Notes: generated by a model from the sequence alone, not told the origin. A stretch of DNA of 64,000 nt from Gammaproteobacteria bacterium (GCA_015709695.1 CP054183.1:434001-498000), one strand, 5' to 3'; shown: positions 45,103 to 54,308, counted from the first letter of the stretch. Numbers and translations: made by a program.

Positions 45103-46398
45103 GTGCCCGGCGCAAAGCTGCATCACCACGCAATGACTTCTTCCGAAGCCGGGAGGCAGGTCTTGCAGGAATGTGACGATACTGGCCGGAGCCGGACCGC
45201 ATCGGCCGGGGGGGTGGGCCCTGGCGGGCAGCCTGATGCAGGCCTGGCACCGCACTTTTCCGAGCTGCTCCTGTGGCTGTACGGGTTCGCTACCGGGGAA
45301 GGGGATCTCCGCGAACTCTGCGTCCGGCTGGCGGTGGCACTCGAGTGCGGCTGGGTTGGGCTGGTGCGGATTTCCGCCGATATCGACGGTGTCAGTGAGA
45401 TCCTGGGCCTGGGTGCGACGCAGGCCACCGAGTTGCCTGATGCGAGTGGCATCGTCACTGCCTTGCGGTCCAGTTCGGTGGTCGATGGCTTCTTGCAGGG
45501 ATCACCTGATTGCGTGTCGATTGTGCTCCCGGTGGATGTCACCACGGGCAACCGCCATGACGATTGCCTGCGAGCGGTGGTGGCGCTCCATCGCAAGGTG
45601 GATTGCCAGTACATGCTGTGCCTCGGTGGCAGCATGGATACCACCAGCTGGACACAACTCGAGCAGGATATCGTCCGGTTGCTGCCGTACCTGCGCCAGG
45701 CTGCTGCCCTCCGCGAAGTCGCGGAGCAGTATCGGATCATGGCGCGGGCGGATGCCGCGATTTTCAACCGGGCGCCCAATGCGCTCATGATGCTGATGCC
45801 GGACGGCACTGTCGCCTATCTCAACGATGCCGCCCGCCGGCTCCTGGCCGCTGCGGATGGCATGAGGCTGGCCGGGTCCCGGGTCGTGGTTCACGATGTC
45901 ATGGTCGATGAAGCCATCCAGGACGTGCTTGAAGGCCTGCGGCATGGGAAGGAGGGCCGGTTACCCGTGGGCCACGACCTGCTGGCAACCCGGCCCTCGG
46001 GCGCGCGACCCTATGTGGTCAGCCTGTTGCCCGTCATCGTCACGGGCGGTGAAGCCTTGCTGCTTCCGCGCCGGTGGTTGCTGGCGATCGTGACCGACCT
46101 GAGTACCCGGCGAATCCCGGGCGGGGCTTATCTGCAGCAGGTCTACGGCCTCAGCCAGGCGGAGGCGCGCGTCTGCCTGAAAGTGGGGGACGGTGACAGC
46201 TTGGAGGACATGGCGGCCGAGCTCAATGTCTCGGTGGCGACCGTGAAATCCCACCTCCTGCGCATCTATCGGAAGCTCGATGTCGACTCACGGGTCCAGC
46301 TGGCACAGGTCCTGCAGGGCCACGTCTGGACCTCCAAGCCGATCATCGTGGACCTGGGAGCCAAGGCCAGCAGGTCACAGGGCCTCGTGCGCGGCTGA
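45103..46398 (+). CDS. LuxR-family regulator with sensory N-terminus
   Basis: The product is up to 431 residues. The C-terminus (about 345-410) is a LuxR/FixJ-type helix-turn-helix: YGLSQAEARVCLKVGDGDSLEDMAAEL, NVSVATVKSHLLRIYRKLDV. The N-terminal part has a GAF-like region (about 40-185) and a PAS-like region (about 215-320: AIFNRAPNALMMLMPDGTVAYLNDAARRLL). No membrane segment is seen, so it senses an internal signal. The start is uncertain: the GTG at 45103 or the ATG at 45133 (MTSSEAGR), neither with a good ribosome site. Codon use is less extreme than its neighbours. The target is unknown; it follows a terminated VPxPA-CTERM gene. Confidence 0.8.
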   Translation: MPGAKLHHHAMTSSEAGRQVLQECDDTGRSRTASAGGVGPGGQPDAGLAPHFSELLLWLYGFATGEGDLRELCVRLAVALECGWVGLVRISADIDGVSEILGLGATQATELPDASGIVTALRSSSVVDGFLQGSPDCVSIVLPVDVTTGNRHDDCLRAVVALHRKVDCQYMLCLGGSMDTTSWTQLEQDIVRLLPYLRQAAALREVAEQYRIMARADAAIFNRAPNALMMLMPDGTVAYLNDAARRLLAAADGMRLAGSRVVVHDVMVDEAIQDVLEGLRHGKEGRLPVGHDLLATRPSGARPYVVSLLPVIVTGGEALLLPRRWLLAIVTDLSTRRIPGGAYLQQVYGLSQAEARVCLKVGDGDSLEDMAAELNVSVATVKSHLLRIYRKLDVDSRVQLAQVLQGHVWTSKPIIVDLGAKASRSQGLVRG

Positions 46399-46420
46399 GG
46401 ATCGCGTTGCCGGCGACCGA

Positions 46421-47560
46421 TCAGGACTCCGGGTTACGCTCCGTCCGCGGCTTCACCTCGATCCCCGCGGCGCGTGCCAGCTCGCGGTGGATGCGCCCGA
46501 CGCGCTCGATCTGCCCCTTGGCGGGGAAGCGTTCGTAGAAACCCTCGCTGCGGAACTCGCGCAGCTTGCCGGCCCACGGAGCCAGGCGCCGCTGCCAGCG
46601 TTGCTGGCGGCCTTCGACAGGCTCGGCATCCTCGCGGCAGAGGTCGAAGCACACGCGCAGCATGGCCTTGATGGTGACCGGTCGCGTCACCATGTAGCCG
46701 GCGTGCCCCCAGGCTTCGCCCCAGACCTTCTCGGCGGCCTTGAGGAAGTCACGCACGCGCTCGTAGTAGCGCTCGGCGTCGCGGGCCAGGTTGCCGCGGC
46801 GGGAGAGGCTGCGCCAGTCGGCAAGCGCCCATTTGTGCAGTTCGCTGAAGAGCTCCGCCTGCAGGATCCACTTCTCCTGCCGGCTGCGGTTGCCGAGGCG
46901 GTTGATCTTGTAGCGCAACGGGCTGTCGCCGCCGTTGTAGAGACGCTCGACGATCCGCGCGGCAAACTTCTTGTCGGCAGCCGCCCAGGAGACGCGCTCG
47001 TAGAGATCGACGAGGTGGCTCTTGTTGATGCGTGTCGGCGTGGAATTGATGATGACGAACATCTCGGTGGCGAAGTCCTCGCTCTTGCCATCGAAGATGA
47101 CGCAGGGCACGTGCATGGTCTTCGCGTCCTGCGGGTGCTGCTTCGCGTAGAAGTGCAGGGCCGCGAGCCGGTGCTGCCCGTCGATGATCAGGTAGCGGCC
47201 GCGCGGCTCCTCGAGGTTGCCGACGCTCTCGTAGCGGTCGAGCGGATCGAAGCGCAGGGTCTCGCCGGTGAACAGCAGCACGGTGCCCGGGATGGGCGGC
47301 TGGCTCACCGCGGTGTCGTAGAAATTGCGGATCGCCGCGACCTTGCTCCTGGAGAGCTGGCGCTGGAATGCCTTGTCGGTGGACTCGACGCGGGCGATGA
47401 ACTGGCCGACCTCGTCGCCGGCGGCGACTTCCTCGGCGGCGATGCGGTCCCCCTCCGCGTAGAAGCGGCTGATGAAACGTACCTTCGCCAGCAGGTCCTC
47501 GGCCGGGTAGGCCACGAAGTAGAAGACGCTGTCTTTTTGCCTGACGCGGGTGGCCAGCAT
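46421..47560 (-). CDS. DGQHR-domain protein (DndB/DpdB-like), orphan
   Basis: The 379-residue protein has the signature YLIIDGQHRLAAL with DGQHR at 127-131. An N-terminal region of the same family (FYFVAYPAEDLLAKVRFISRF) precedes it, and an N-x-T-P-T-R-I-N-K-S block (VIINSTPTRINKSHL) follows. DGQHR proteins include DndB, which regulates phosphorothioate DNA modification, and DpdB of the 7-deazaguanine DNA system. Most homologues are uncharacterised, and some are ParB-like nucleases or ATPases. No dndCDE, dpd or restriction genes are in the window, so it is isolated. It is divergent from the DUF4136 lipoprotein gene. The function is not assignable. Confidence 0.75.
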   Translation of the reverse strand: MLATRVRQKDSVFYFVAYPAEDLLAKVRFISRFYAEGDRIAAEEVAAGDEVGQFIARVESTDKAFQRQLSRSKVAAIRNFYDTAVSQPPIPGTVLLFTGETLRFDPLDRYESVGNLEEPRGRYLIIDGQHRLAALHFYAKQHPQDAKTMHVPCVIFDGKSEDFATEMFVIINSTPTRINKSHLVDLYERVSWAAADKKFAARIVERLYNGGDSPLRYKINRLGNRSRQEKWILQAELFSELHKWALADWRSLSRRGNLARDAERYYERVRDFLKAAEKVWGEAWGHAGYMVTRPVTIKAMLRVCFDLCREDAEPVEGRQQRWQRRLAPWAGKLREFRSEGFYERFPAKGQIERVGRIHRELARAAGIEVKPRTERNPES

Positions 47561-47643
47561 GGGCGGATCATAGCGCAGTTTGCCGGGACTGGCCGCCCGG
47601 GGCGCGCTACGATGCAGGTCATCCCTGCCCGAGGAGGCCTGTC

Positions 47644-48201
47644 ATGCGCCTGACCCGGTACGCCGTCGGATCGCTGGTGGTGCTGTGCACGCTGGCCGCC
47701 TGTGCCACGGGCTCATCGCCGCGGCACGAGTCGCAGAGGGATGCAGGGACCGACTTCGCTGCCTACCGCAGCTTCGCCTGGCAGCCGTCGCTCGGCGAGG
47801 GCGCGGGGGACCAGCCCACGCGCCTGCTCGACGCCAGGATCCGCGATGCCGTCCGCGCCGAACTCGTCGCGCGCGGCTATGTCGAGGACGAGGCCAGCCC
47901 GGGGTTCCGGGTGACCTACGAGACGACGCTGAAGGACAAGGTGAAATCCAGCCCGTTTCGCATCGGCATCGGCATGGGCGGTTTCAGCGGCAATGTCGGC
48001 GGCTCGGTCAACGTCGGCACCCCGAGCGTGAAGAACTACCAGGAGGGCACGCTGGTGATCCACGTCATCGATGCGGCGAGCCGCCGGGAGGTCTGGTACG
48101 GCACGGTTTCCGGCGAGGTGGACCGCAGCTCGCTGGATGCGGCGGCCGTGGCACGTGCCGTGGGCATTGCCATGGAGGGCTTCCCGAAGCGGGCGCCGTG
48201 A
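47644..48201 (+). CDS. DUF4136 lipoprotein
   Basis: The 185-residue product has a lipoprotein signal (SLVVLCTLAAC, lipobox LAAC, mature Cys about residue 20) and a DUF4136 domain: TDFAAYRSFAWQPSLGEG at the start and ARIRDAVRAELVARGYVEDEASPGFRVTYE in the middle. A glycine-rich IGIGMGGFSGNVGGSVNVG segment and LVIHVIDAASRREVWYGTVSGEVD complete the family pattern. It is probably on the outer membrane, facing the periplasm. GAGGAGG precedes the ATG. Function unknown. Confidence 0.85.
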   Translation: MRLTRYAVGSLVVLCTLAACATGSSPRHESQRDAGTDFAAYRSFAWQPSLGEGAGDQPTRLLDARIRDAVRAELVARGYVEDEASPGFRVTYETTLKDKVKSSPFRIGIGMGGFSGNVGGSVNVGTPSVKNYQEGTLVIHVIDAASRREVWYGTVSGEVDRSSLDAAAVARAVGIAMEGFPKRAP

Positions 48202-48211
48202 GCGCTTCGGG

Positions 48212-49708
48212 TCAGCGGCGCGGCGCCCGCAGCAGCCACAGGAAGGGCAGCATCGCCGCGGCCACCAGCGCCAGCAGATAGAAGGCATTGTCGTAGGCAA
48301 TGGCACCCGCCTGCCGGGTGATCTCCGCGACAAAAGCCGCGGTACCCGCATCCGCGCCCGGATGACGGCCGAGCAGCTGCCAGCGATCATGCGAGTAGGC
48401 GGTGAAATGCTCGACCAGCTGGCTCTGGTTGGCGCGGGTGGAATGCGCCAGCAGCGCCACGCTCAGCGATATGCCCATCGACGAGCCGATGTTCCTCGCC
48501 AGCGTCAGCAGGGCACCCGCCTCGGCGCGCTGCGCATCCGGCAGGGTGGCGAAGGCGGCGACCGTCAGCGGCACGAACGCCAGCGGCACGCCGAAGCCCA
48601 GCACCATGTTGGCGCCGACCACGCGCTGCCAGGGTGTGTCGAGGCTGAAGTGCGCCATCAGCCACAGCGCGGTGGCCGTCAGCAGGATGCCGGTGGTCAT
48701 CAGCCCGCGCGCGGGAATCCGGCCGGTCAGCCGCCCGGCGGCCAGCATGCCGCCGATCGCCGCCAGCCCGCGCGCGGCCATCAGCCCGCCGGCCTGCGTC
48801 GGCGAATAGCCCTGCAGCGTCTGCAGGAAGGTCGGCAGCAGCACCGCGGGGCTGATGACCGCCACGCCCACGGCGAACATGATCACCACGGAAGCGCTGA
48901 AGTTGCGGTCGAGGAACAGCGCCGGGTCGACGAAGCCATGGTCCCGCGTCAGGCTGTGGACGATGAACATGTAGAGCGCCGTCGCCGCGAGCAGCGCCTC
49001 GGCCATGATTTCCGGGGATTCGAACCAGTCGAGCGTTTCGCCGCGGTCCAGCCCGAGCTGGAACAGGCCGATGGCCAGCGACAGCAGCACGAAGCCCTGC
49101 AGGTCGAACGGCCGCGGCCGCGCCGCCGGCCGCTCCTCCATGGCCGCGAGGATGCCGAGGTAGGCGAGGATGCCGACCGGGAGGTTGACGTAGAAGGCCC
49201 AGCGCCAGCCGAGGTTGTCGGTGAGCCAGCCGCCCAGCGTCGGACCGATGATCGGTCCCACCATCACGCCCATGCCCCAGATCGCCGTGGCCCTGCCGTG
49301 GGCTTCGCGGGGGAAGGCCTCGAGCAGCGCCACCTGCGACAGCGGCACCAGCGCCGCGCCGAATGCGCCCTGCAGGCCGCGGAAGACGACGATCTGCCCC
49401 AGGCTGCCCGCCAGCCCGCAGAGCATGGAGGCGCCGGTGAAGCCGGCGACGCTGGTCGCCAGCACCCGGCGCAGGCCGAGTCGCATGCCGAGCCAGCCGG
49501 CCAGCGGCGTGGCGACGGCGCTCACCACGATGTAGGAAGTCAGCACCCAGGCGATCTGGTCCTGGGTCGCCTGCAGGCTGCCCTGCATGTGGGGCAGGGC
49601 GACATTGGCGATGGTGGAATCGATCGTGTAGAGGAGCGTGGCCAGCACGGCCGCCGCGCTGAGGACGATGCGCCCGCTTCCCGTGGCTGCCGCGGCGGCG
49701 GGTGGCAT
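48212..49708 (-). CDS. DHA2-family multidrug efflux transporter (EmrB-like)
   Basis: The 498-residue, fourteen-helix MFS drug:H+ antiporter starts at the ATG at 49708. It has motif C-like WGMGVMVGPIIGPTLGGWLTD, the N-terminal LLYTIDSTIANVALPHMQGSL (DHA2 motif D1) and ARGLAAIGGMLAAGRL. It is the inner-membrane pump of an EmrAB-type tripartite system. The EmrA-like adaptor gene is immediately upstream (8 bases), then marR. No outer-membrane channel gene is adjacent. Confidence 0.88.
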   Translation of the reverse strand: MPPAAAAATGSGRIVLSAAAVLATLLYTIDSTIANVALPHMQGSLQATQDQIAWVLTSYIVVSAVATPLAGWLGMRLGLRRVLATSVAGFTGASMLCGLAGSLGQIVVFRGLQGAFGAALVPLSQVALLEAFPREAHGRATAIWGMGVMVGPIIGPTLGGWLTDNLGWRWAFYVNLPVGILAYLGILAAMEERPAARPRPFDLQGFVLLSLAIGLFQLGLDRGETLDWFESPEIMAEALLAATALYMFIVHSLTRDHGFVDPALFLDRNFSASVVIMFAVGVAVISPAVLLPTFLQTLQGYSPTQAGGLMAARGLAAIGGMLAAGRLTGRIPARGLMTTGILLTATALWLMAHFSLDTPWQRVVGANMVLGFGVPLAFVPLTVAAFATLPDAQRAEAGALLTLARNIGSSMGISLSVALLAHSTRANQSQLVEHFTAYSHDRWQLLGRHPGADAGTAAFVAEITRQAGAIAYDNAFYLLALVAAAMLPFLWLLRAPRR

Positions 49709-49716
49709 CGGTCCGC

Positions 49717-50808
49717 TCAGCCGCTGCGGCCCAGCCAGGCGGCGAGCCGGGTGTGCGCCCCGGTATCGATCTCGACGTCGGCGCTCATGCCGGCACGCAG
49801 CGGCGGATCGCCCGGGTGGGTGTCGAGCAGGATGCGCACCGGGATGCGCTGCACCACCTTGACCCAGTTGCCCGAGGCGTTCTGTGGCGGCAGCAGGGCG
49901 AACTCCGCCCCGGTGGCCTGCGCGATGCTCTCGACCCGGCCCTGCCAGCGGCGGCCGCCATAGGTGTCGATCCGCACGCTGACGCTCTGGCCTGCCCGCA
50001 CGTGCGCGAGGTCGGTTTCCTTGAAGTTCGCCTCGACCCAGGGTTGCTGGTCGACGACGATGGCGAAGCAGGCCTCGCCGGCGATGAGGCGGTCGCCGAC
50101 CTTGGGCAGGTGGCTGATCACGCCGGCCTGCGGCGCCACGATGACCGTATGGGCGAGGTCCAGCCGGGCGCGCTCGACCACGGCGGCCGCCGCGAGCACG
50201 GCGGGGTGCTGGTCGGCGGGCATGTCGGGATCGCCCGCCAGCCTGGCGCGTGCCTCGGCCAGCTGGAGTTCCAGCACCTCGGCGTTGCCCCGGGCGCTGT
50301 CGGCATCGCGATGGGCATTGTCCACGGTGATCTCGGCCACCAGATGACGGCCCGCCAGTTCCTGCTGGCGCCGGTAATCGCGCACCAGGTAGGCCGCGGT
50401 GCGCCGGGCAACCTGCAGCTCGGCGAGTTTCTCGCGCCAGGACGCCCTGAGGCCCTCGACCTCGGCATGCGCGCTGGCGAGTGCCGCCTGCGCATGGCGC
50501 AGGGCGACGCGCTGCTCGGCGTCGTCGAGCACCAGGATGCGCATCCCGGCGGTGACCGGCTGGTTCTCGCCCGCCAGCACGGCGCGCACGTTGGCCGTCA
50601 GCTGGGGCGCGACGTCGACCCGATCCTGCTGCACATAGGCGTTGTCGGTGGAGACGTAGCGGCCGCCGCTGGCGAACCAGGCGAACGCCAGCGCCAGGAC
50701 CAGCGCCGGCACGACCCAGAGCAGCAGGGTTCGCAGCCATGGCCTGCGCCGCAGGGCCGGCGGCGCCCCGGCGTCCTCGTCCAGCGGCAAGGGCAATTCA
50801 TCGACCAT
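49717..50808 (-). CDS. EmrA-like membrane-fusion adaptor (HlyD family)
   Basis: The 363-residue periplasmic adaptor has an N-terminal membrane anchor (LLLWVVPALVLALAFAWFA, about 29-47), then VSTDNAYVQQDRVDVAPQLTANV, the EmrA-type lipoyl half. An alpha-helical hairpin occupies about 105-200, then the second lipoyl half VIVAPQAGVISHLPKVGDRL and a beta-barrel with WVEANFKETDLAHVRAGQSV. It links the EmrB-like pump to an outer-membrane channel encoded elsewhere. Its start overlaps the end of marR. Confidence 0.9.
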   Translation of the reverse strand: MVDELPLPLDEDAGAPPALRRRPWLRTLLLWVVPALVLALAFAWFASGGRYVSTDNAYVQQDRVDVAPQLTANVRAVLAGENQPVTAGMRILVLDDAEQRVALRHAQAALASAHAEVEGLRASWREKLAELQVARRTAAYLVRDYRRQQELAGRHLVAEITVDNAHRDADSARGNAEVLELQLAEARARLAGDPDMPADQHPAVLAAAAVVERARLDLAHTVIVAPQAGVISHLPKVGDRLIAGEACFAIVVDQQPWVEANFKETDLAHVRAGQSVSVRIDTYGGRRWQGRVESIAQATGAEFALLPPQNASGNWVKVVQRIPVRILLDTHPGDPPLRAGMSADVEIDTGAHTRLAAWLGRSG

Positions 50809-51283
50809 GGGAACGCTTCCCGGGTGCGGTGGCCTTGCCGGAGCTGAGGTTGTCGCGCACCCGGCCCAGCAGTCGCCAGAACGTCTCCTGCTCGGCTCGG
50901 CTCAACCCGCTCATGGCGCGGCGCCGGCTGGCATCCACCAGGGCGTGCATGCGGGCGATGGGCGCGCTGGCGGCGGGCGTGAGGAACAGGCGCATGGCAC
51001 GCCGGTCGGCGGGATCCGGGGCGCGGCGTACCAGGCCCCGCTGCTCCAGCCGGTCGATCATCCGTCCGAGGGTCACTGGCGTGACGTCGAGCATGCTGGC
51101 CAGCTGGCGCTGGCTGCAGCCCTGGTCGCGGTCGAGGCAATAGAGCAGGCGCCAGAGCTCCGGCGTCAGCCGGTGCGCCTGCGCACCGCGCAGGAAATCG
51201 CGACGGATGAGGCGCAGCAGGTCGCTCAGCGCGAAGCCGAGGGAGCGCTCGCGGGCGCCGTCGAATGCCATCCGGTTGGCCAT
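50798..51283 (-). CDS. MarR-family transcriptional regulator
   Basis: The 161-residue winged-helix regulator contains LTPELWRLLYCLDRDQGCSQRQLASMLDVTPVTLGRMIDRLEQRGLVRRAPDPADRRAMRLFLT, the MarR DNA-binding and wing region. Alternative starts are a TTG at 51295 and ATGs at 51283 and 51271. The one at 51283 is preferred for length, though no start has a good ribosome site. It is first in an operon with the EmrA- and EmrB-like genes and is expected to repress the operon until a drug or phenolic ligand binds. Confidence 0.9.
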   Translation of the reverse strand: MANRMAFDGARERSLGFALSDLLRLIRRDFLRGAQAHRLTPELWRLLYCLDRDQGCSQRQLASMLDVTPVTLGRMIDRLEQRGLVRRAPDPADRRAMRLFLTPAASAPIARMHALVDASRRRAMSGLSRAEQETFWRLLGRVRDNLSSGKATAPGKRSHGR

Positions 51284-51311
51284 AAGCCATGGCAATAATA
51301 AGCAAGGCTAA
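51283..51311. promoter_or_regulatory. Candidate MarR operator / promoter region
   Basis: An AT-rich patch between TAAGCC (51283-51288) and GGCTAA (51306-51311) forms an imperfect inverted repeat (five of six bases) just upstream of marR, in otherwise GC-rich DNA. MarR proteins commonly bind such repeats over their own promoter. The match is weak. Confidence 0.35.
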
Positions 51312-51387
51312 CTAATTGCACAATGCCGGCTGCAGGTGGTGGCATCACCTGGTCGGCGATGCGTGGGGCGTATCCGCGGTGGTGTGG

Positions 51388-52866
51388 CTAGCGCGCAGCG
51401 ACCTGGTAGCGCCGCAGGCCGACGAAGGGCAGCGCCGTCACGCCGATGCACACCAGCAGCAGGCCGGCCAGCGAGCTCGACAGCCGGCCGAGCACCACGC
51501 TCAGCGGCTCCGGCACGTAGCTGAAGGCGGGGAACTGGTCGTAGTCGGCCGGCCGCAGCGGCTCGCGCCTGAGGAAGCGGCTGGCGAAGAAGTCGTTCCA
51601 CTGGCCGCGGAAGCGGAAGGCCTGGTCGAGGAAGTCCTGGTAGCGGGCGGTGCTGGTGCCGGAGATCTCGTTCAGCGCCAGCTGCATCATGATCGCCGGG
51701 GACAGGTACTGGAAGCGCTGCACCAGGCCTTCCTGGTGCAGGGACTGCTCGCGGAACTGCTGGTAGAGGGGCAGCAGCGCCTGCTCGATGTTCGCGGCAT
51801 TGGCCTGGGCGAGCGTCAGGAAGTCCATCGCCCGCTGGTCACCGGTGGGCACCTGGTCCATGTGCTCGGAATAGAAGCGGTCGAGCGCGCTGCCCATGTT
51901 CTTCTCGCCCGCGGTCTGCGCCTCGCGCGCGGCGACGATCAGGTCCATGCGCGACGGTGCCGGGTACAGCGTGGTCGCCAGCAGGCTGACCAGCGTCGGC
52001 ACCACCACCACGAGGATCAGCCAGATGCCGGCGAGGATCGTGCCGTTGGTGGCCGAGCTGCGGCCGTAGACGTTGACCAGCACCGCCAGCGAAAACCAGA
52101 ACAGGCTGTAGAGCAGGGTGGCGAGGATCCACAGCGCGAAGCGCAGCCAGGTCTCCGCCTGGTCGAGCTGCGTGCCCACGCCGAGCAGCGCCAGGAGGCC
52201 GAAGCCCACCACCACCGCGAGGATCACCGCGGCCCGGGCGACGATCTTCGAGGCCATCAGTTCGCGCAGCGATACCGGGTGGGCGAGGATCATCGCCAGC
52301 GTGCCGCGTTCCTTCTCGCTGGACAGCAGGTCGTAGGTCATGGCGAGGATGAAGATCGGCAGCAGGAAGATGACCACGAAGGCGATGTCGAACGGCCCGG
52401 TCTGCAGGTTCACCGGGTTCTCGGTCTCCAGGTTCTTGATCATGTCGAGCGTGGTGCCCATGGAGGCCGGCAGGTAGTTCAGCTGCACGTCGCTCTGGCC
52501 GATGGACAGGGCGGCGAGTCCCGTGGGCGGCAGTGCCACGTAGGCCGCGGTCTCGGCGCCAACGACCCCGGCGTTGGTGCCCTGCGGCGGTCCGCGGCCG
52601 GGGACGTGGTTGACGGTGGCGAACTCGTAGGCACCGCCGCTGGCGGCGACCTCGGCGGCGTAGGCCTCGGTGTCCTGGCGCATCTTCGCGCGCTCGCCGT
52701 TCTCGTAGGCGGCGGCATCGGCAGCGCCCTTGGCCTGGCGCGCGATGGTGCGGCTGCCGGCGAAGGCGGCGAAGCCGATGGCGAAGACCAGCAGCGCTAG
52801 GATCGCCCACAGCGCGCCGGTGCGGGCGAGCGAGCGGGTTTCGTGGGAGATGATGAGGCGGTACAT
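51388..52866 (-). CDS. ABC-2 type transporter permease (DUF3526-like), second copy
   Basis: The 492-residue membrane protein has an N-terminal helix (LWAILALLVFAIGFAAFAG), a large extracytoplasmic domain (about 45-165), a cluster of helices (FDIAFVVIFLLPIFILAMTYDLLSSEKERGTLAMIL, AVILAVVVGFGLLALLGV, LLYSLFWFSLAVLVNVYG, ILAGIWLILVVVVPTLVSLL), another soluble domain and a final helix. The SSEKERGTLAMILAHPVSLRELMASK segment is the ABC-2 coupling region. Such two-domain permeases match the DUF3526 family. Its start shares a base with the stop of the first permease gene. Substrate unknown. Confidence 0.85.
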   Translation of the reverse strand: MYRLIISHETRSLARTGALWAILALLVFAIGFAAFAGSRTIARQAKGAADAAAYENGERAKMRQDTEAYAAEVAASGGAYEFATVNHVPGRGPPQGTNAGVVGAETAAYVALPPTGLAALSIGQSDVQLNYLPASMGTTLDMIKNLETENPVNLQTGPFDIAFVVIFLLPIFILAMTYDLLSSEKERGTLAMILAHPVSLRELMASKIVARAAVILAVVVGFGLLALLGVGTQLDQAETWLRFALWILATLLYSLFWFSLAVLVNVYGRSSATNGTILAGIWLILVVVVPTLVSLLATTLYPAPSRMDLIVAAREAQTAGEKNMGSALDRFYSEHMDQVPTGDQRAMDFLTLAQANAANIEQALLPLYQQFREQSLHQEGLVQRFQYLSPAIMMQLALNEISGTSTARYQDFLDQAFRFRGQWNDFFASRFLRREPLRPADYDQFPAFSYVPEPLSVVLGRLSSSLAGLLLVCIGVTALPFVGLRRYQVAAR

Positions 52867-54308
52867 CAGTTTTTCTCCAGGCTCATGTGCCTGACCGCGA
52901 CCAGGGCCAGCACGACGGCGGCCAGCAGCCAGCCGGCCAGCAGGGTGAAGTTGCCGGCCTGCGAGGCGACGATGTCGCGCAGCGCCGGAGGCTCGTAGCG
53001 GAACGGCGGCACGATGGCGAAGACATCCTCGTTGGCGACCATGTAGTTGGTGGCGCTGTTGACGCCATTGAGGTTCGCCGCGGCCTGCGACAGGTAGGAG
53101 TTCATCTTCTGCACCATGTTGCGGCGGAACACCTCGGTTTCCGCCATGAACTTGTTGTGCTGGATCAGGTCGGTGCCGGCCATCGTCATGGAAATCGAAC
53201 GCAGCGGCAGCAGCGGCGCCAGCACGCCCAGGCGGTCCTGCAGCCGCAGCTGCCGCGCGTACTCGTCGCGCACCGCGTTGTAGTGCTGCTCGAACACCGG
53301 GTGGTCGAGCTCCTCCAGCTTCTGCATGCTGAGCGCCGTCCAGTACAGCGGCAGGTCCTGGACGCGGGAGACGCCGTACTTCTGGAACAGTTCGCCCCGG
53401 TACTGGGCGAGCTTGATGCGTGGCGACACGCCGTCTATGCCGCGCTTCTGGTGCTCCTTCATCTCGGCCATGAAGGTGCCGAAGGCCGGGGAGGGCGTGG
53501 CGAGCCTGGATATCTCCGCCGCAGTCTTCGGCATGATGAAGGCGGTGAAGGCCCAGAAGCCGACCAGCACCATCAGTGCCGCGCGCGCCGTCTTCGCCCA
53601 GGCGGAGACGGCCAGGGTGAGGAACAGGAACACGGCGGCATAGCCGAGGTACGCACCGCCGATCAGCGCCACGCGCGTCCAGATGCCGCCACCCGCGGTC
53701 TCCAGGCCGGTGGCTGCCAGCGCCAGCGTGCCCACTGCCAGGCAGGGCAGCACCACCAGCAGCACGGCGGCGGCGATGCCGGCGGCCTTGCCCCAGAGCA
53801 GGTTGCCGCGGCTGACGCCCATGCTCATGAGCTGGCGCAGGGTGCCGGTCTCGCGCTCCCCGGAGAAGGCCGTGAAACCCAGGAAGATGATCAGCAGCGG
53901 CAGCAGCACCTGCAGGATCATCGCACCGTTGAGTTCACCGAAGCGCGCCACCGCGCTGGTGTCCGTGGCCGGGCGTGCGATGGCGAAATTCTGCTTGTGG
54001 GCCTCCATGAAGACGGCCGTGCCCGCGTAGTTGACGATGCCGCCGTCGAAGAACGCCAGCGGCCCCAGCGGCTTGAACGCGTAGTTGCCGTAGTGGGCGG
54101 CGGTGTGGGGATTCTTGTCGCCCTGCTTCAGCCATTGGTTGTTGGTGGATCCCTGGGCGGCGGCCTGGATGCGCGAATAGGTTTCGAAGCGCTGCCAGCC
54201 GGCCAGCATCGAGGTGACCAGCAGCAGGACCATCAGCGCGGCGGTCCACTTGAAGCGGCCGTCGCGGACGATCTCGAGGAATTCCTTGCGGGCGATGGTG
54301 GCGATCAT
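52866..54308 (-). CDS. ABC-2 type transporter permease (DUF3526-like), first copy
   Basis: From the ATG at 54308 the product is 480 residues: MIATIARKEFLEIVRDGRFKWTAALMVLLLVTSMLAGW. A large periplasmic segment follows (about 40-150), then ILQVLLPLLIIFLGFTAFSGERETGTLRQLMSMGVSRGNLLWGKAAG (coupling region), several helices, a second soluble region (about 310-440) and a terminal helix. The layout is the same as the second permease, and the two probably form a heterodimer. The frame upstream is a shadow of the ATPase gene. It is 31 bases after the ATPase gene. Confidence 0.86.
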   Translation of the reverse strand: MIATIARKEFLEIVRDGRFKWTAALMVLLLVTSMLAGWQRFETYSRIQAAAQGSTNNQWLKQGDKNPHTAAHYGNYAFKPLGPLAFFDGGIVNYAGTAVFMEAHKQNFAIARPATDTSAVARFGELNGAMILQVLLPLLIIFLGFTAFSGERETGTLRQLMSMGVSRGNLLWGKAAGIAAAVLLVVLPCLAVGTLALAATGLETAGGGIWTRVALIGGAYLGYAAVFLFLTLAVSAWAKTARAALMVLVGFWAFTAFIMPKTAAEISRLATPSPAFGTFMAEMKEHQKRGIDGVSPRIKLAQYRGELFQKYGVSRVQDLPLYWTALSMQKLEELDHPVFEQHYNAVRDEYARQLRLQDRLGVLAPLLPLRSISMTMAGTDLIQHNKFMAETEVFRRNMVQKMNSYLSQAAANLNGVNSATNYMVANEDVFAIVPPFRYEPPALRDIVASQAGNFTLLAGWLLAAVVLALVAVRHMSLEKN

